This document shows, one piece after another, positions 16,306-25,279 of a stretch of DNA of 64,000 nt; within the stretch, counting starts at the first letter, position 1, and the number at the start of each line of letters is the position of its first letter. Both the position numbers and the translations under genes were made by a program. The DNA is taken from assembly GCF_027257875.1 (NCBI RefSeq), contig NZ_JAPVQY010000011.1, positions 62,001 through 126,000 of the forward strand. The letters run 5' to 3'. Under the pieces are notes generated by a model, which was given only the letters and a program-made list of their open reading frames with translations, was not told the origin of the DNA and ran no database searches. Source of the DNA: Burkholderia sp. IMCC1007. GTDB lineage: Bacteria; Pseudomonadota; Gammaproteobacteria; Burkholderiales; Burkholderiaceae.

Positions 16306-18453
16306 ATGGCGTATCCGGTCGAGAACCTCTTTCGCAAACCGGTCGAGTTGCTCTCATCCGTTGCGGCGCTCGCCGCGACCGGCGTCCTCTGGTCCCACCC
16401 GGCGCTCTTCCTCATCACGCCCGCTACGGGCGGTGTCACGACGCTTGCCCTGCTGTCGCTCGCCTGGGCTCGCGGACGACAGGCATGGCGGCTGATCCGC
16501 TTCCAGCGCAACCTGCGGCGTCTGCCGCAATATGTCGTTGCCGCGGCTGACATTCCGTGCTCCGCGAAGGAGGTGTTTCTCGGACGCGGCTTTCGCTGGG
16601 GTGTCATTCACACGCAGCGCCTGTATCAGGCCCGTTTTCCCGAAAACCGCCGGCTGCTGGCCCGCAATGACCTGTACGACCGGGCGCGGGATCATGAGCG
16701 GCAGCATCCAGGGAGCAGGATCGCGCGCATCACGCGGCGCGAGGCATGGTGGAATCCTGTCGCGCCGTTGCCGCCGGTCGGAGGCGATCCTGCGCTGCAT
16801 GGCGTCGAGCCGGATGAGCGCGATATCTGGTTCGACATCAGCGAGCGCGTGGGGCACATGGCAGTGCTAGGCACGACGCGCGTGGGCAAGACCAGGCTGT
16901 GCGAGGTGCTGGTTGCCCAGGACATCCGTCGCGGTGACATCGTTATCGTGTTCGATCCGAAGGGCGACGTTGACCTGCTGCTGCGCATGTACGCCGAGGC
17001 GAAACGCTGCGGACGGGAAGGCGAGTTCACGTTCTTCCACCTGGGCTACCCGGACAAATCGGCGCGCTACAGCCCGATCGGCACCTACTCGCGGATTACG
17101 GAGGTCGCCACGCGCATCGCCGGCAATCTGCCGAAGGAGGGACAGTCAGCCGCGTTCCGCGACTTCGTCTGGCGCTTCGTGAACGTGATGGCGCGGGCGA
17201 TGAGTGCGCTCGGCATCCGCCCGACCTACGAGATGATCTACCAGAACGCCGTGAATATCGACGGACTCGCGTTGCGGTATTTCCGTTTCTGGCTCGATCG
17301 CGATCACGCCGGCTGGGAGGAGGGTCTGGAGCCGCTCGACAAGGAAGAGGCGAAGCAGGCGATGCGCCTTCAGCGTAACCAGGAAGTGCTGCAGGTGGCC
17401 AACCTGATTCGGCAGCAGGGCTGGACCGATCCGATCGCCAACGGCCTACTGTCGGTCATCAGCAACGAGCGCTCGTATTTCGACAAGCTCGTCTCGTCGC
17501 TCTATCCGCTCCTGGAAAAGCTCACCACTGGCAGGACATCCGAGCTACTGTCGCCCGACTATGACGACCCGCATGATCCGCGTCCCGTGTTCGACTGGAA
17601 CCGGGTGATGGACCGTGGCGGCATCGTGTACGTTGGACTCGATGCGCTATCGGACTTCGAGGTCGCGGGCGTCGTCGGCAACGCGATGTTTGCCGATCTG
17701 ACGTCGACTGCGGGTCGCATTTACAAGTACGGGCACGGCTATGGACAGAGCACGGCGGGCGGCCGTCGGCGCGTGTCGATTCACGCGGACGAGTTCAATG
17801 AGCTGGTCGGCGACGAGTTCGTGCCGATGGTCAACAAGGCGGGCGGTGCGGGCTATCAGATCACTGCGTACACGCAGACGAGCGCCGACTTGGAGGCAAA
17901 GATCGGCTCGCGCGCGAAGGCCGAGCAGATCTTCGGCAACTTCAACACGCTGGTGATGCTGCGCGTGAAGTACGTGACGACCGCGAAGATTCTGACGGAC
18001 CAGCTTCCGATGGTCGACGTGAAATCGCTGACGCTCGCGTCGTCGGCGACGGACGCGGTGCGCCGCGGTGAGGGCGTGCATTTCACGGCGCAGACGCATG
18101 ACCAGATCGCCGTGCGACAGGTGCCGATGCTGCTGGCGTCCGACCTGACACAGTTGCCCAAGGGCCAGGCGTTCGCACTCGTTGAGGGCGGCCAGCTTGT
18201 GAAGGTCCGGCTGCCGCTGCTTGACGCCCATGATCCGGTCATGCTGCCCGGGCTCGACGACGTGGTGGCGGACATGCGCTCACGCTATACGTCCTATGTT
18301 CAGGCGGTGTCGGCTTTCGATGAGTCAGGCGGTGTGGCGCCCGATGCGATCGGGGGCGCGGTTGGCAGTTTTATGCCGATGGGCGCGAAGGTCGGCGCTC
18401 CGCAATCCACCACCGAACCATGGGCCGTCGAAGGCAAAGGCGCAGGATTCTGA
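16306..18453 (+). CDS. traD: TraD-type conjugative coupling protein (ICE/PFGI-1 class)
   Basis: 715 aa. Two N-terminal hydrophobic segments (about residues 15-60) anchor it in the membrane. Walker A GTTRVGKT is at residues 189-196, followed by VIVFDPKGDVDLL, and the ATPase core extends past GIVYVGLDAL. The layout matches TraD of integrating elements of the PFGI-1/SXT type rather than VirD4 of VirB plasmids. It delivers the relaxase-DNA complex to the secretion channel. It starts 22 bp after traI. Confidence 0.9.
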   Translation: MAYPVENLFRKPVELLSSVAALAATGVLWSHPALFLITPATGGVTTLALLSLAWARGRQAWRLIRFQRNLRRLPQYVVAAADIPCSAKEVFLGRGFRWGVIHTQRLYQARFPENRRLLARNDLYDRARDHERQHPGSRIARITRREAWWNPVAPLPPVGGDPALHGVEPDERDIWFDISERVGHMAVLGTTRVGKTRLCEVLVAQDIRRGDIVIVFDPKGDVDLLLRMYAEAKRCGREGEFTFFHLGYPDKSARYSPIGTYSRITEVATRIAGNLPKEGQSAAFRDFVWRFVNVMARAMSALGIRPTYEMIYQNAVNIDGLALRYFRFWLDRDHAGWEEGLEPLDKEEAKQAMRLQRNQEVLQVANLIRQQGWTDPIANGLLSVISNERSYFDKLVSSLYPLLEKLTTGRTSELLSPDYDDPHDPRPVFDWNRVMDRGGIVYVGLDALSDFEVAGVVGNAMFADLTSTAGRIYKYGHGYGQSTAGGRRRVSIHADEFNELVGDEFVPMVNKAGGAGYQITAYTQTSADLEAKIGSRAKAEQIFGNFNTLVMLRVKYVTTAKILTDQLPMVDVKSLTLASSATDAVRRGEGVHFTAQTHDQIAVRQVPMLLASDLTQLPKGQAFALVEGGQLVKVRLPLLDAHDPVMLPGLDDVVADMRSRYTSYVQAVSAFDESGGVAPDAIGGAVGSFMPMGAKVGAPQSTTEPWAVEGKGAGF

Positions 18454-18469
18454 TGCGACGGGAGCGAAC

Positions 18470-19168
18470 ATGGCGGCGAAGACGCGTGATGGAAACGCCG
18501 ATGGCGTGAAGTCGTTTTTCTGGGTCGTCGATCTGGCGATCCATGTTGCACTCTGGCTGCTGCTTGCTAGCATTCTCGCAGTGCTGGCGGATCTGGTGGC
18601 CGCACATTTCCTGTGGCGTGATGATCCGGTAGGCGGGATACAGGAGATCCTGCGCTACTACCTGAACGAGACGGCCGATCCCGGCTTGGCCGGGCGGGCA
18701 GCGGACTTTGCCTACTGGAGCTGGTTCGGCTGGACCGGCATCGATGCGTCGACGCGGGCATGGGAGGCAGGCGTTCTGCCGTCACAGGGTCTCGGCTCAT
18801 ACCTGCGGCCGGCGTTTTCGGGGGCGACGCGCGAGGCGCTCGTGGTTGCGATGTACGGTGTCAAGCTCTTCGGCGTTCGCATGGCGATGCTTGCGATGGC
18901 GGTCCCGCAGTTCGTCCTCGCAATTGACGTCGCGCTGGTTGACGGGCTGGTCGCGCGAGATGTGAGGCGCGCGCAGGGTGGGCATGAATCCGCGACCCGC
19001 TATCACCACGCAAAACATCTGCTGATGTTCGGCGTCATCCCGTTGACGGCAATCGTCTGGCTGGTCGCACCGGTAGAGCTCCCGGTCTGGCTGCTTTTCT
19101 GGCCGGTGTCGATGCTGATGGTGATCGCGGTATGGAACATGGCGAAGTACTTCAAGAAGTACACGTAG
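18470..19168 (+). CDS. DUF4400 integrating-element membrane protein
   Basis: 232 aa from ATG at 18470 (ribosome binding site gggagc), 16 bp after traD. There are membrane segments near residues 18-40, an amphipathic middle, and two or three helices from about residue 130 on. The segment RRAQGGHESATRYHHAKH before the last membrane pair is typical of the DUF4400/PFL_4697-type integrating conjugative element membrane proteins that follow traD. Function unknown; assumed to support transfer. Confidence 0.8.
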   Translation: MAAKTRDGNADGVKSFFWVVDLAIHVALWLLLASILAVLADLVAAHFLWRDDPVGGIQEILRYYLNETADPGLAGRAADFAYWSWFGWTGIDASTRAWEAGVLPSQGLGSYLRPAFSGATREALVVAMYGVKLFGVRMAMLAMAVPQFVLAIDVALVDGLVARDVRRAQGGHESATRYHHAKHLLMFGVIPLTAIVWLVAPVELPVWLLFWPVSMLMVIAVWNMAKYFKKYT

Positions 19169-19197
19169 ATCGCAAATAGTCGCCCTATACTTCGGCC

Positions 19198-19668
19198 ATG
19201 AAAAAAGAGAACAGACAGGCCATTCAGCGACGTGTAGTGGTTCGACGCTCGCCCGTGCATGGGCGTGGCGTGTTCGCTTTACGGGCACTTGAAGCGGGCG
19301 AACGGGTTTTTGAATACAAGGGTGAGCGCATCGCGTGGACGGCGGCCATCAGGCGGCATGGAAGTAATGGCACAGCTGGCCACACATATTTCTTCGGCCT
19401 CTCCGACGGACGCGTGATCGACGGCGGGCGTGGTGGAAACAGCGCACGCTGGCTCAATCATGCATGCATGGCCAATTGCGAGGCGGTCGAGATCGAAGAC
19501 CGTGTATTTATTCACGCGTCGGCCGCGATTGCACCCGGTGAGGAACTCTTTCTGGATTACCAGTTGGCCGTCGACGATCCGACGGACGAAGAGGCGAGGT
19601 TGAGCTATGTCTGCCGGTGTGGCGCGGCCGGATGCCGTGGCACGATGCTGGCTGCGGCCGCGTCGTGA
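19198..19668 (+). CDS. SET-domain protein (putative protein-lysine methyltransferase)
   Basis: 156 aa containing almost only a SET domain. GRGVFA is at residues 22-27, GERVFEYKGERI at 34-45, the pseudoknot motif NHACMANC at 87-94, and GEELFLDY at 114-121. A post-SET Cys cluster (CRCGAAGCRGT) is at 139-149. Together with C94 this is the full SET plus post-SET zinc site of eukaryotic-type lysine methyltransferases. It starts 29 bp after the DUF4400 gene and could be co-transcribed with the transfer genes. The substrate is unknown; a DNA-binding or host protein is conceivable. Confidence 0.85.
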   Translation: MKKENRQAIQRRVVVRRSPVHGRGVFALRALEAGERVFEYKGERIAWTAAIRRHGSNGTAGHTYFFGLSDGRVIDGGRGGNSARWLNHACMANCEAVEIEDRVFIHASAAIAPGEELFLDYQLAVDDPTDEEARLSYVCRCGAAGCRGTMLAAAAS

Positions 19669-19684
19669 TGTGGCAGACGGAGAG

Positions 19685-19897
19685 TCAGCGGCCGGAGCGT
19701 AGCGCTGGCGACGACCGCTCTCGCGCCGCAGCGCGATTCGCGAGCCAGCCTTCCAGTTCCGATTCGCGCCAGCCGGTTGCACGTTCCCCGATGCGGATGG
19801 GGCGCGGAAATTCTCCGCGGCTGATCATTGCATAGATCGTGGCTCGACAGAGGCCGATCTTTTTCACGACATCCTTCATGCGCATTACCTGATCCAT
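19685..19897 (-). CDS. AlpA-family DNA-binding regulator
   Basis: 70 aa. A MerR-like helix-turn-helix begins MRMKDVVKKIGLCRATIYAM and the domain continues to FPRPIRIGERATGWRESELEGWL. This is the AlpA family found on P4-type satellites and integrative elements, where members activate excision or integrase expression. The start could also be ATG at 19882. It is convergent with the SET gene and faces away from the defence block. Confidence 0.85.
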   Translation of the reverse strand: MDQVMRMKDVVKKIGLCRATIYAMISRGEFPRPIRIGERATGWRESELEGWLANRAAARERSSPALRSGR

Positions 19898-20321
19898 TCC
19901 GCATATCCTCCTGCTTCTTGATCGGCTTTGATTATCCCCTCGTCGTTCCAGCCTTCAATAGACTGACGTCCGGCAGATAGTGAGGTGCCGTGAGGCAGCG
20001 TGTGGATTCGCTGTCGAAGCTTCGACGGAAGTGACTATCACCGTTACTCTTGGTTACAATAATGCTGCCTCGGAGCGCGCATGGAACTGCGCCTGTTGAC
20101 TGACTTTGAAGTCGCAGTCCTCGGCCAACCGTGGTGGGGCCAACACTTTACCAACGGTACTTAACGAAGCGTGGAGCCGTTGAATCGGAGAACAGGAAGC
20201 TGCATCGACACGGAAAACACATAGCGCCCAAGCGCTAGGCTAAGTGTTTTCAATGCGGTCCGGCGACTTCGAAGTCGATTAAGGATCAGTCCTCTGCTTG
20301 ACGGGGACTACGGGGAACAGC
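19898..20321. other. Non-coding leader with palindromes upstream of the defence operon
   Basis: No credible gene in 424 bp. It contains two perfect 14-bp palindromes, gtcgaagcttcgac (20013-20026) and cgacttcgaagtcg (20264-20277), and a near-palindromic relative of the latter at 20101-20114. A strong stepped hairpin at about 20214-20250 has outer arms aaaacac/gtgtttt and an inner stem tagcgc-ccaa-gcgcta. A similar pair of blocks, gaagtcg followed by cagtcctc, occurs around 20108 and again around 20271. Operators for the OLD/UvrD operon or a small structured RNA would both fit. Confidence 0.45.
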
Positions 20322-22679
20322 ATGCACATCAAGCTCGTCGAGATCGGCAACTTCCGCAAGCTGCAGAAGGTCAGGGTCGACCTCGCGGAGAAGACAACCG
20401 TCTTCGTCGGCGCCAACAATAGCGGCAAGACATCCGCGATGGTCGCGCTTCGCCATTTCCTCGTGGGACGCATAGATTTCTCGATCAACGATTTCACGCT
20501 GTCAAATTGGGCCACGCTCGACGTACTCGGGCAACAATGGGAGGCTCTGAATGTCGAAGAGGCGGAACAGCCATTCGACTGGAATGCGGTACTCCCGCAC
20601 CTTGACGTTTGGCTCGATGTCCCGGAGGGGGAGCTTCACTACGTTCAAAAGATCCTCCCGACGCTAGACTGGGACGGCGCGCTCATCGGCGTTCGTCTGC
20701 GCTACGAACCCAAGGATGAACAGGCCTTCAAGACCGCATATCTGACAGCGAAACTCGCCGCGGCGGCGGTAATGAGCGCCGACGCGGCGGAGGCAGCGCC
20801 GTCGGCAGCAGCTTCTCAAGGAGCGGATGGCTTCGCTCTCTGGCCCCGGTCGCTGATGGACTTCCTGTCCGTCAAGCTTCGTTCATTGTTCGAAGTGCGG
20901 GCGTACCTGCTTGACCCGGCCAAGCTTGTTGTCCCGAAAGATGGCATCGCTGCGCCGCAGGCTCTTCCCGCCGATAGCGAGCCTGTGGCAGGGGACCCTC
21001 TCAAGAAGATTATCCGTATCGATGAGATTAGCGCGCAGCGCGGGTTTGGATTTGCGCCGGCAACGACACGGGGTGAGGACGAACACGAGGAAGGCGGTGC
21101 ACGCGGCGGCAAGAAGCTATCCAGTCAACTTCGTCACTACTATACCCAGCACCTGGACCCTTTCGATCAACCCGAGCCGAAGGATCTGGAGGCCTTGCAA
21201 GCTCTTCACGGAGCGCAGGCGGCCTTTGGCAAGCGCCTGGCAGTGTGCTTTGCCGATGCACTCCAGGAACTGGAGGAGATCGGCTATCCAGGCGTGACTG
21301 ACCCGAAGCTCACGATCACCACTAACATCAAGCCCGTCGACGGTTTAAATCACGCATCGGCGGTTCAGTACGTCGTGCCCATGCGTCAAAGTGCGGGTCC
21401 CGGTCAGCTTCATCAGCTTCCGGAGGATTCGAACGGCCTCGGCTACCAGAACCTCGTCTCGATCATCTTCGCGCTGATGAGTTTTCGTGACAAATGGATG
21501 CGTGTCGGCAAAGCCGCGAAAGTGACCGGGGATGGTGATGAGTTGATCCCGCCGCTTCATCTCGTCCTCATCGAAGAACCGGAGGCGCATCTGCACGCGC
21601 AGGTTCAGCAGGTCTTCATCAGGCAAGCCTATGAGGTCCTGCGCAAACACGACAAGCTCAAGGCATCAAAGGATCTGTCTACTCAACTGGTAGTCAGCAC
21701 GCATTCCAGCCATCTTGCCCACGAGGCCGAGTTCGCGTCGCTACGGTACTTCAGACGGCTCCCGGTGAAAGCCGAGGACGGCTCCGTGCCGGTCTCGTGC
21801 GTTGTGAACCTGTCCGAGACGTTCGGCACCGGAGATGAGACTGCCCGATTCGTCCAGCGATACCTGAAGGCGACGCACTGCGACCTCTTTTTCGCCGACG
21901 GTGCGGTCCTGGTCGAGGGACCGGCCGAGCGCATTCTCGTTCCGCACTTCGTTCGTTCCCGGAACGACTATGAATTCCTGCGCCGCTGTTACGTGACATG
22001 GCTGGAGATCGGCGGCAGCCATGCCCATCGGTTGAAGTCTCTGATAGAGCATCTCGGCCTGAACACGCTGATTATCACCGACATTGACGCCAAGAATCCG
22101 GCGGGCAGTTCGGTTCCGCCTGCCCGTGGCGCCAGTCTTAAAGCGCGCAACGAGACGCTGAAAAGCTGGGTCCCAAAGAGCGAGTCGCTGGATACCTTGC
22201 TCGACACCAAAGAGGCGGATCTGGCTCTTTCAGACAGCGGTGGCTACGGCGTCCGCGTCGCCTATCAGCAGCCCATAAGGGCTAAGTTCAAGACACCGGA
22301 TCCGGTGGAGTTGCTCGCAAACACCTTTGAGGACGCGCTGGTCTACGAAAACCTCGAGACATTCAAGACGATGAATGGCACTGGGTTGATGGGGCGCCTG
22401 CGGAAGTCGATCGATGATGCGGTCGATGCAGCCGACCTCGCCGGCAAAGTCGCAGTTGACCTCGGAAAAGGCGGCAAAGCTGAATTCGCGATGGAGCTTC
22501 TCTACAGCAAAGAGATCGACACCATGACCGTTCCTGCATATATCAGCAAAGGACTGCTATGGCTCGCCACGCAGTTAAAGCGAAAGGAAGATGACGTCCT
22601 CGGCAAGGGGTCATCTGCCGTCTTGACGCCCGTAGAGCCCACGCCTAAAGGACCGGTAACCGACGCGGTGGCGGCATGA
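20322..22679 (+). CDS. Class 2 OLD-family ATP-dependent nuclease (GajA-like)
   Basis: 785 aa from ATG at 20322 with ggggaa upstream. The N-terminal ABC-type ATPase has Walker A GANNSGKT at residues 30-37. Walker B (LVLIEEPEAHLHAQ) and an H-loop STHSSHL follow. A C-terminal Toprim domain has catalytic Glu532 in LVEGPAE and a DID motif at 587-589. Class 2 OLD nucleases sit beside UvrD/Rep-type helicases, and a Burkholderia pseudomallei member has been structurally characterised. This pairing is the Gabija (GajA/GajB) anti-phage architecture. It is longer than the roughly 580-aa prototypical GajA. The stop overlaps the next start (ATGA). Confidence 0.85.
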   Translation: MHIKLVEIGNFRKLQKVRVDLAEKTTVFVGANNSGKTSAMVALRHFLVGRIDFSINDFTLSNWATLDVLGQQWEALNVEEAEQPFDWNAVLPHLDVWLDVPEGELHYVQKILPTLDWDGALIGVRLRYEPKDEQAFKTAYLTAKLAAAAVMSADAAEAAPSAAASQGADGFALWPRSLMDFLSVKLRSLFEVRAYLLDPAKLVVPKDGIAAPQALPADSEPVAGDPLKKIIRIDEISAQRGFGFAPATTRGEDEHEEGGARGGKKLSSQLRHYYTQHLDPFDQPEPKDLEALQALHGAQAAFGKRLAVCFADALQELEEIGYPGVTDPKLTITTNIKPVDGLNHASAVQYVVPMRQSAGPGQLHQLPEDSNGLGYQNLVSIIFALMSFRDKWMRVGKAAKVTGDGDELIPPLHLVLIEEPEAHLHAQVQQVFIRQAYEVLRKHDKLKASKDLSTQLVVSTHSSHLAHEAEFASLRYFRRLPVKAEDGSVPVSCVVNLSETFGTGDETARFVQRYLKATHCDLFFADGAVLVEGPAERILVPHFVRSRNDYEFLRRCYVTWLEIGGSHAHRLKSLIEHLGLNTLIITDIDAKNPAGSSVPPARGASLKARNETLKSWVPKSESLDTLLDTKEADLALSDSGGYGVRVAYQQPIRAKFKTPDPVELLANTFEDALVYENLETFKTMNGTGLMGRLRKSIDDAVDAADLAGKVAVDLGKGGKAEFAMELLYSKEIDTMTVPAYISKGLLWLATQLKRKEDDVLGKGSSAVLTPVEPTPKGPVTDAVAA

Positions 22680-24553
22680 CCACCGCGGCCCAAACTGCAG
22701 AGCCAAACGATGCGCATGTCGACGTTGAGATTGCGGCCTGCCTCGACCTCGATACACCGAAGAGTTTTTTCCTGTTTGCTGGTGCAGGGTCCGGCAAAAC
22801 CCGGTCGCTTGTCACGGCGCTTCAGCACGTTCAGAAGACGATGGCAGACAGGCTCCGAGTCAAGGGTCAGCGGGTCGCCGTCATAACCTTCACCAATGCC
22901 GCAAGCGACGAGATCAAGAGGCGACTCCTGTTTGACCCCTTGATTGACGTCCGAACGATTCATAGTTTCGCCTGGTCTCTCATCGAGGGATTGAACCACG
23001 ATATCCGCAAGTGGTTGCAGGTCGATCTCGCAGAGGACATCGCGCAGCTTAAAGCTGATGAAGCCAAGGGGCGTAAGGGGACCAAAGCTTCCGCAAGCCG
23101 CCTCAGTAGGATTGAATCGAAGACGCGGCGGCTGCAGAACCTGCCCCACATCAAGTCGTTTGTATATAGCCCGACAGGAGACAACCGCGGGCGCGACGCG
23201 CTCAATCACGCAGAGGTGCTGAAGCTAACGGCCCATTTCCTGAGCACGAAACCGGCCATGCAGAGCATCCTTGCTGGCCGCTATCCGATCCTGCTTATCG
23301 ACGAAAGCCAGGACACCAATCGCCTTCTCATCGATGCGCTCTTTGCGGTTCAATCCAAGCTGAAAGAGCGATTCCTGCTCGGCCTGATCGGCGACATGAT
23401 GCAACGCATCTATTCGGACGGGAAGGAGGGACTCGGGCAGGGCCTGCCTGACGACTGGTCAGAGCCGGCGAAAGCCTTGAACTACCGGTGCCCCAAGCGC
23501 GTCGTGACCTTGATTAACAAGGTCCGCAGCGACGGGCAGCAACAGGTCACACCGCCATCTACGCCCGCCGGCCATGTCAGGCTTTTTGTTCTTCCCAGTA
23601 GCACGGAAGACAAGCCCGCAGCAGAACGCGCCATTGCCAAGCACATGGCCGCCATCACCGGTGACGAACAATGGAATCAGCCGACGGCTGTGAAGACTCT
23701 CACCCTTGAGCATCGTATGGCCGCATCGCGTCTCGGGTTCCTCGACGCGTTTTCCGCGCTCTACGACTACGAAAGCTGGCGGACCAGCTTTCTTGATGGC
23801 ACGCTGCCGGTCTTCCGGTTCTTCTCGGAACAAGTCCTTCCCCTCATCCGTGCCAAGCGCGCAGATGACCAGTTCACCATCGCCCGCATTGTCAAAGCCG
23901 ACTCGCCGCTCCTGAGCCCCGCGTCCCTGCGGCAGTCGAAAGACAATAAGGCTCTGCTTCAAGGCGTCAGCAAGGCAGTCGATGGTCTGCTGAAACTCTG
24001 GAGTGGCACTGAGGAACCATCATTGCTCGCCGTCTTGCAGCACGTCGCGAAGACCAATCTGTTTGAGATCCCTGATGCTCTTCGGGCGCATGCGTCTGGG
24101 GCGATTGAACGGGCTGCGGCTGACTCATCAGACGAGGATGAACGAGAGGACCATCAAACGGAACGGGACATCGCAATCCAATCGTTTTTGAGGGCCCCAT
24201 TTTCTCAAATCGAACCGATGACCGAATATCTTTCGGGTAGGGCTCACTTCGATACCCATCAAGGCGTGAAGGGTCTGGAATTCGATCGCGTTATGGTCAT
24301 CATGGACGACTCTGAAGCGCGAGGCTTCATGTTCAAGTACGACGATCTGTTCGGCGGGAAGCCTTCAGGGGATAGAACGGTAGAAGCAACCAAGCGCCTG
24401 TTCTATGTGACGGCAAGCCGTGCAAAGGAAAGCCTTGCGCTGGTTGCGTATTCGACGGCCGCCGAACGTGTCAAGTCCTTTGTTTTGACGGAAGGCTGGT
24501 TTACTCCCGCAGAGATCGTCTGCGAACTTGTTGAGCATCTGGGCTCTATTTGA
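22676..24553 (+). CDS. UvrD/Rep-like superfamily 1 helicase (GajB-like)
   Basis: 625 aa. Motif I AGAGSGKT is at residues 35-42, followed by motif Ia (ITFTNAASDEI), motif II (LLIDESQDT), motif III (GLIGDMMQRIY), motif IV (NYRCPKRV), motif V (HQGVKGLEFDRV) and motif VI (LFYVTASRAKE). All SF1A motifs are present. The gene is translationally coupled to the OLD nuclease by a 4-bp overlap, as in Gabija-type operons, where the helicase acts with the nuclease complex during phage infection. Confidence 0.87.
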   Translation: MTTAAQTAEPNDAHVDVEIAACLDLDTPKSFFLFAGAGSGKTRSLVTALQHVQKTMADRLRVKGQRVAVITFTNAASDEIKRRLLFDPLIDVRTIHSFAWSLIEGLNHDIRKWLQVDLAEDIAQLKADEAKGRKGTKASASRLSRIESKTRRLQNLPHIKSFVYSPTGDNRGRDALNHAEVLKLTAHFLSTKPAMQSILAGRYPILLIDESQDTNRLLIDALFAVQSKLKERFLLGLIGDMMQRIYSDGKEGLGQGLPDDWSEPAKALNYRCPKRVVTLINKVRSDGQQQVTPPSTPAGHVRLFVLPSSTEDKPAAERAIAKHMAAITGDEQWNQPTAVKTLTLEHRMAASRLGFLDAFSALYDYESWRTSFLDGTLPVFRFFSEQVLPLIRAKRADDQFTIARIVKADSPLLSPASLRQSKDNKALLQGVSKAVDGLLKLWSGTEEPSLLAVLQHVAKTNLFEIPDALRAHASGAIERAAADSSDEDEREDHQTERDIAIQSFLRAPFSQIEPMTEYLSGRAHFDTHQGVKGLEFDRVMVIMDDSEARGFMFKYDDLFGGKPSGDRTVEATKRLFYVTASRAKESLALVAYSTAAERVKSFVLTEGWFTPAEIVCELVEHLGSI

Positions 24554-24577
24554 ACCGGTCGGCACAAAGGGAAAACA

Positions 24578-25156
24578 ATGAACTACCAGAATTTCCTCTG
24601 CATCAACCAAAAGCACAAGCCCATCCCGTACGGGGGGGACGGGGTGTTGCGCGAAGACGGGGAAGCAAACTATGGGTTCGTTTGTCTCAAAGGCGCTCTG
24701 GAATTGGTCGATGTTGTACCCGAGCTTGTCCGTGACGCAGCACTGCGGCAACTCGCTATTGCTACCAACAGCCAGACTACAAATCTTCTGTCGGTCGGCT
24801 GCTTAAGTTCTTCGGTGAGCGAAGGAGGAAGGCATCGATATACAGGTTACTTCGAATTTGCCTTTAACTCGCGAAGCGCGATCGCCGACGCCCAAAACTA
24901 CTTCCCTATGTTTTTCCACTTCGACCGCATGCTCGCCACGATTGCGGACCTGCGCGCAGTAACCTATCACTGGGAGTTGCAACCGTGCACTTTCATCGAA
25001 CGAAAGAATGCGACGGGGTTCTCCTGCGGCGTCACCGTGAACACGCACTGGGTCTCGAGCGTGGACGCTGCGAGTAAGGACTGGGAGCAGGCGCTCGGGC
25101 ACCTGACTCACTTTCTCCAGCAAGTTGGACCTCCTTCGACCGACCCCATCTACTGA
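24578..25156 (+). CDS. Unrecognised third gene of the OLD/UvrD operon
   Basis: 192 aa with a good ribosome binding site (aaaggga), starting 25 bp after the helicase gene on the same strand. No signal peptide or membrane segment. It is rich in aromatic residues and Cys/His (YHWELQPCTFIERK, NTHWVSS), suggesting a compact globular fold. I recognise no family. Its spacing suggests co-transcription with the Gabija-like pair, so it may be a system-specific accessory or regulator. Canonical Gabija has two genes, which makes a linked third one notable. Confidence 0.7.
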   Translation: MNYQNFLCINQKHKPIPYGGDGVLREDGEANYGFVCLKGALELVDVVPELVRDAALRQLAIATNSQTTNLLSVGCLSSSVSEGGRHRYTGYFEFAFNSRSAIADAQNYFPMFFHFDRMLATIADLRAVTYHWELQPCTFIERKNATGFSCGVTVNTHWVSSVDAASKDWEQALGHLTHFLQQVGPPSTDPIY

Positions 25157-25227
25157 CGTAAATTTCAGCCGCCAATACCAGAGGTAGTGCAGCAACCTAA
25201 TAGGCGGAAAATGCATTCAGGAGAACA

Positions 25228-25278
25228 ATGTTTGAGATAGCGACCATCAGCCAACTAATGATCCTAGCAGGGAAATAA
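25228..25278 (+). CDS. 16-codon ORF with strong ribosome binding site, possible leader peptide
   Basis: An aggaga site sits 5-8 bases before ATG at 25228. The peptide is MFEIATISQLMILAGK, and its TAA at 25276-25278 ends one base before the ATG of the nuclease gene. The tight junction suggests translational coupling or leader control of the nuclease gene. No amino-acid run typical of attenuators is seen, so the role is open. Confidence 0.35.
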   Translation: MFEIATISQLMILAGK

Positions 25279-25279
25279 T

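Noticed and set aside
20322-24553. Retron or reverse-transcriptase-based system using the hairpin leader at 19.9-20.3 kb
   Set aside because: No reverse transcriptase is encoded nearby; the effectors are a Toprim nuclease and a helicase.
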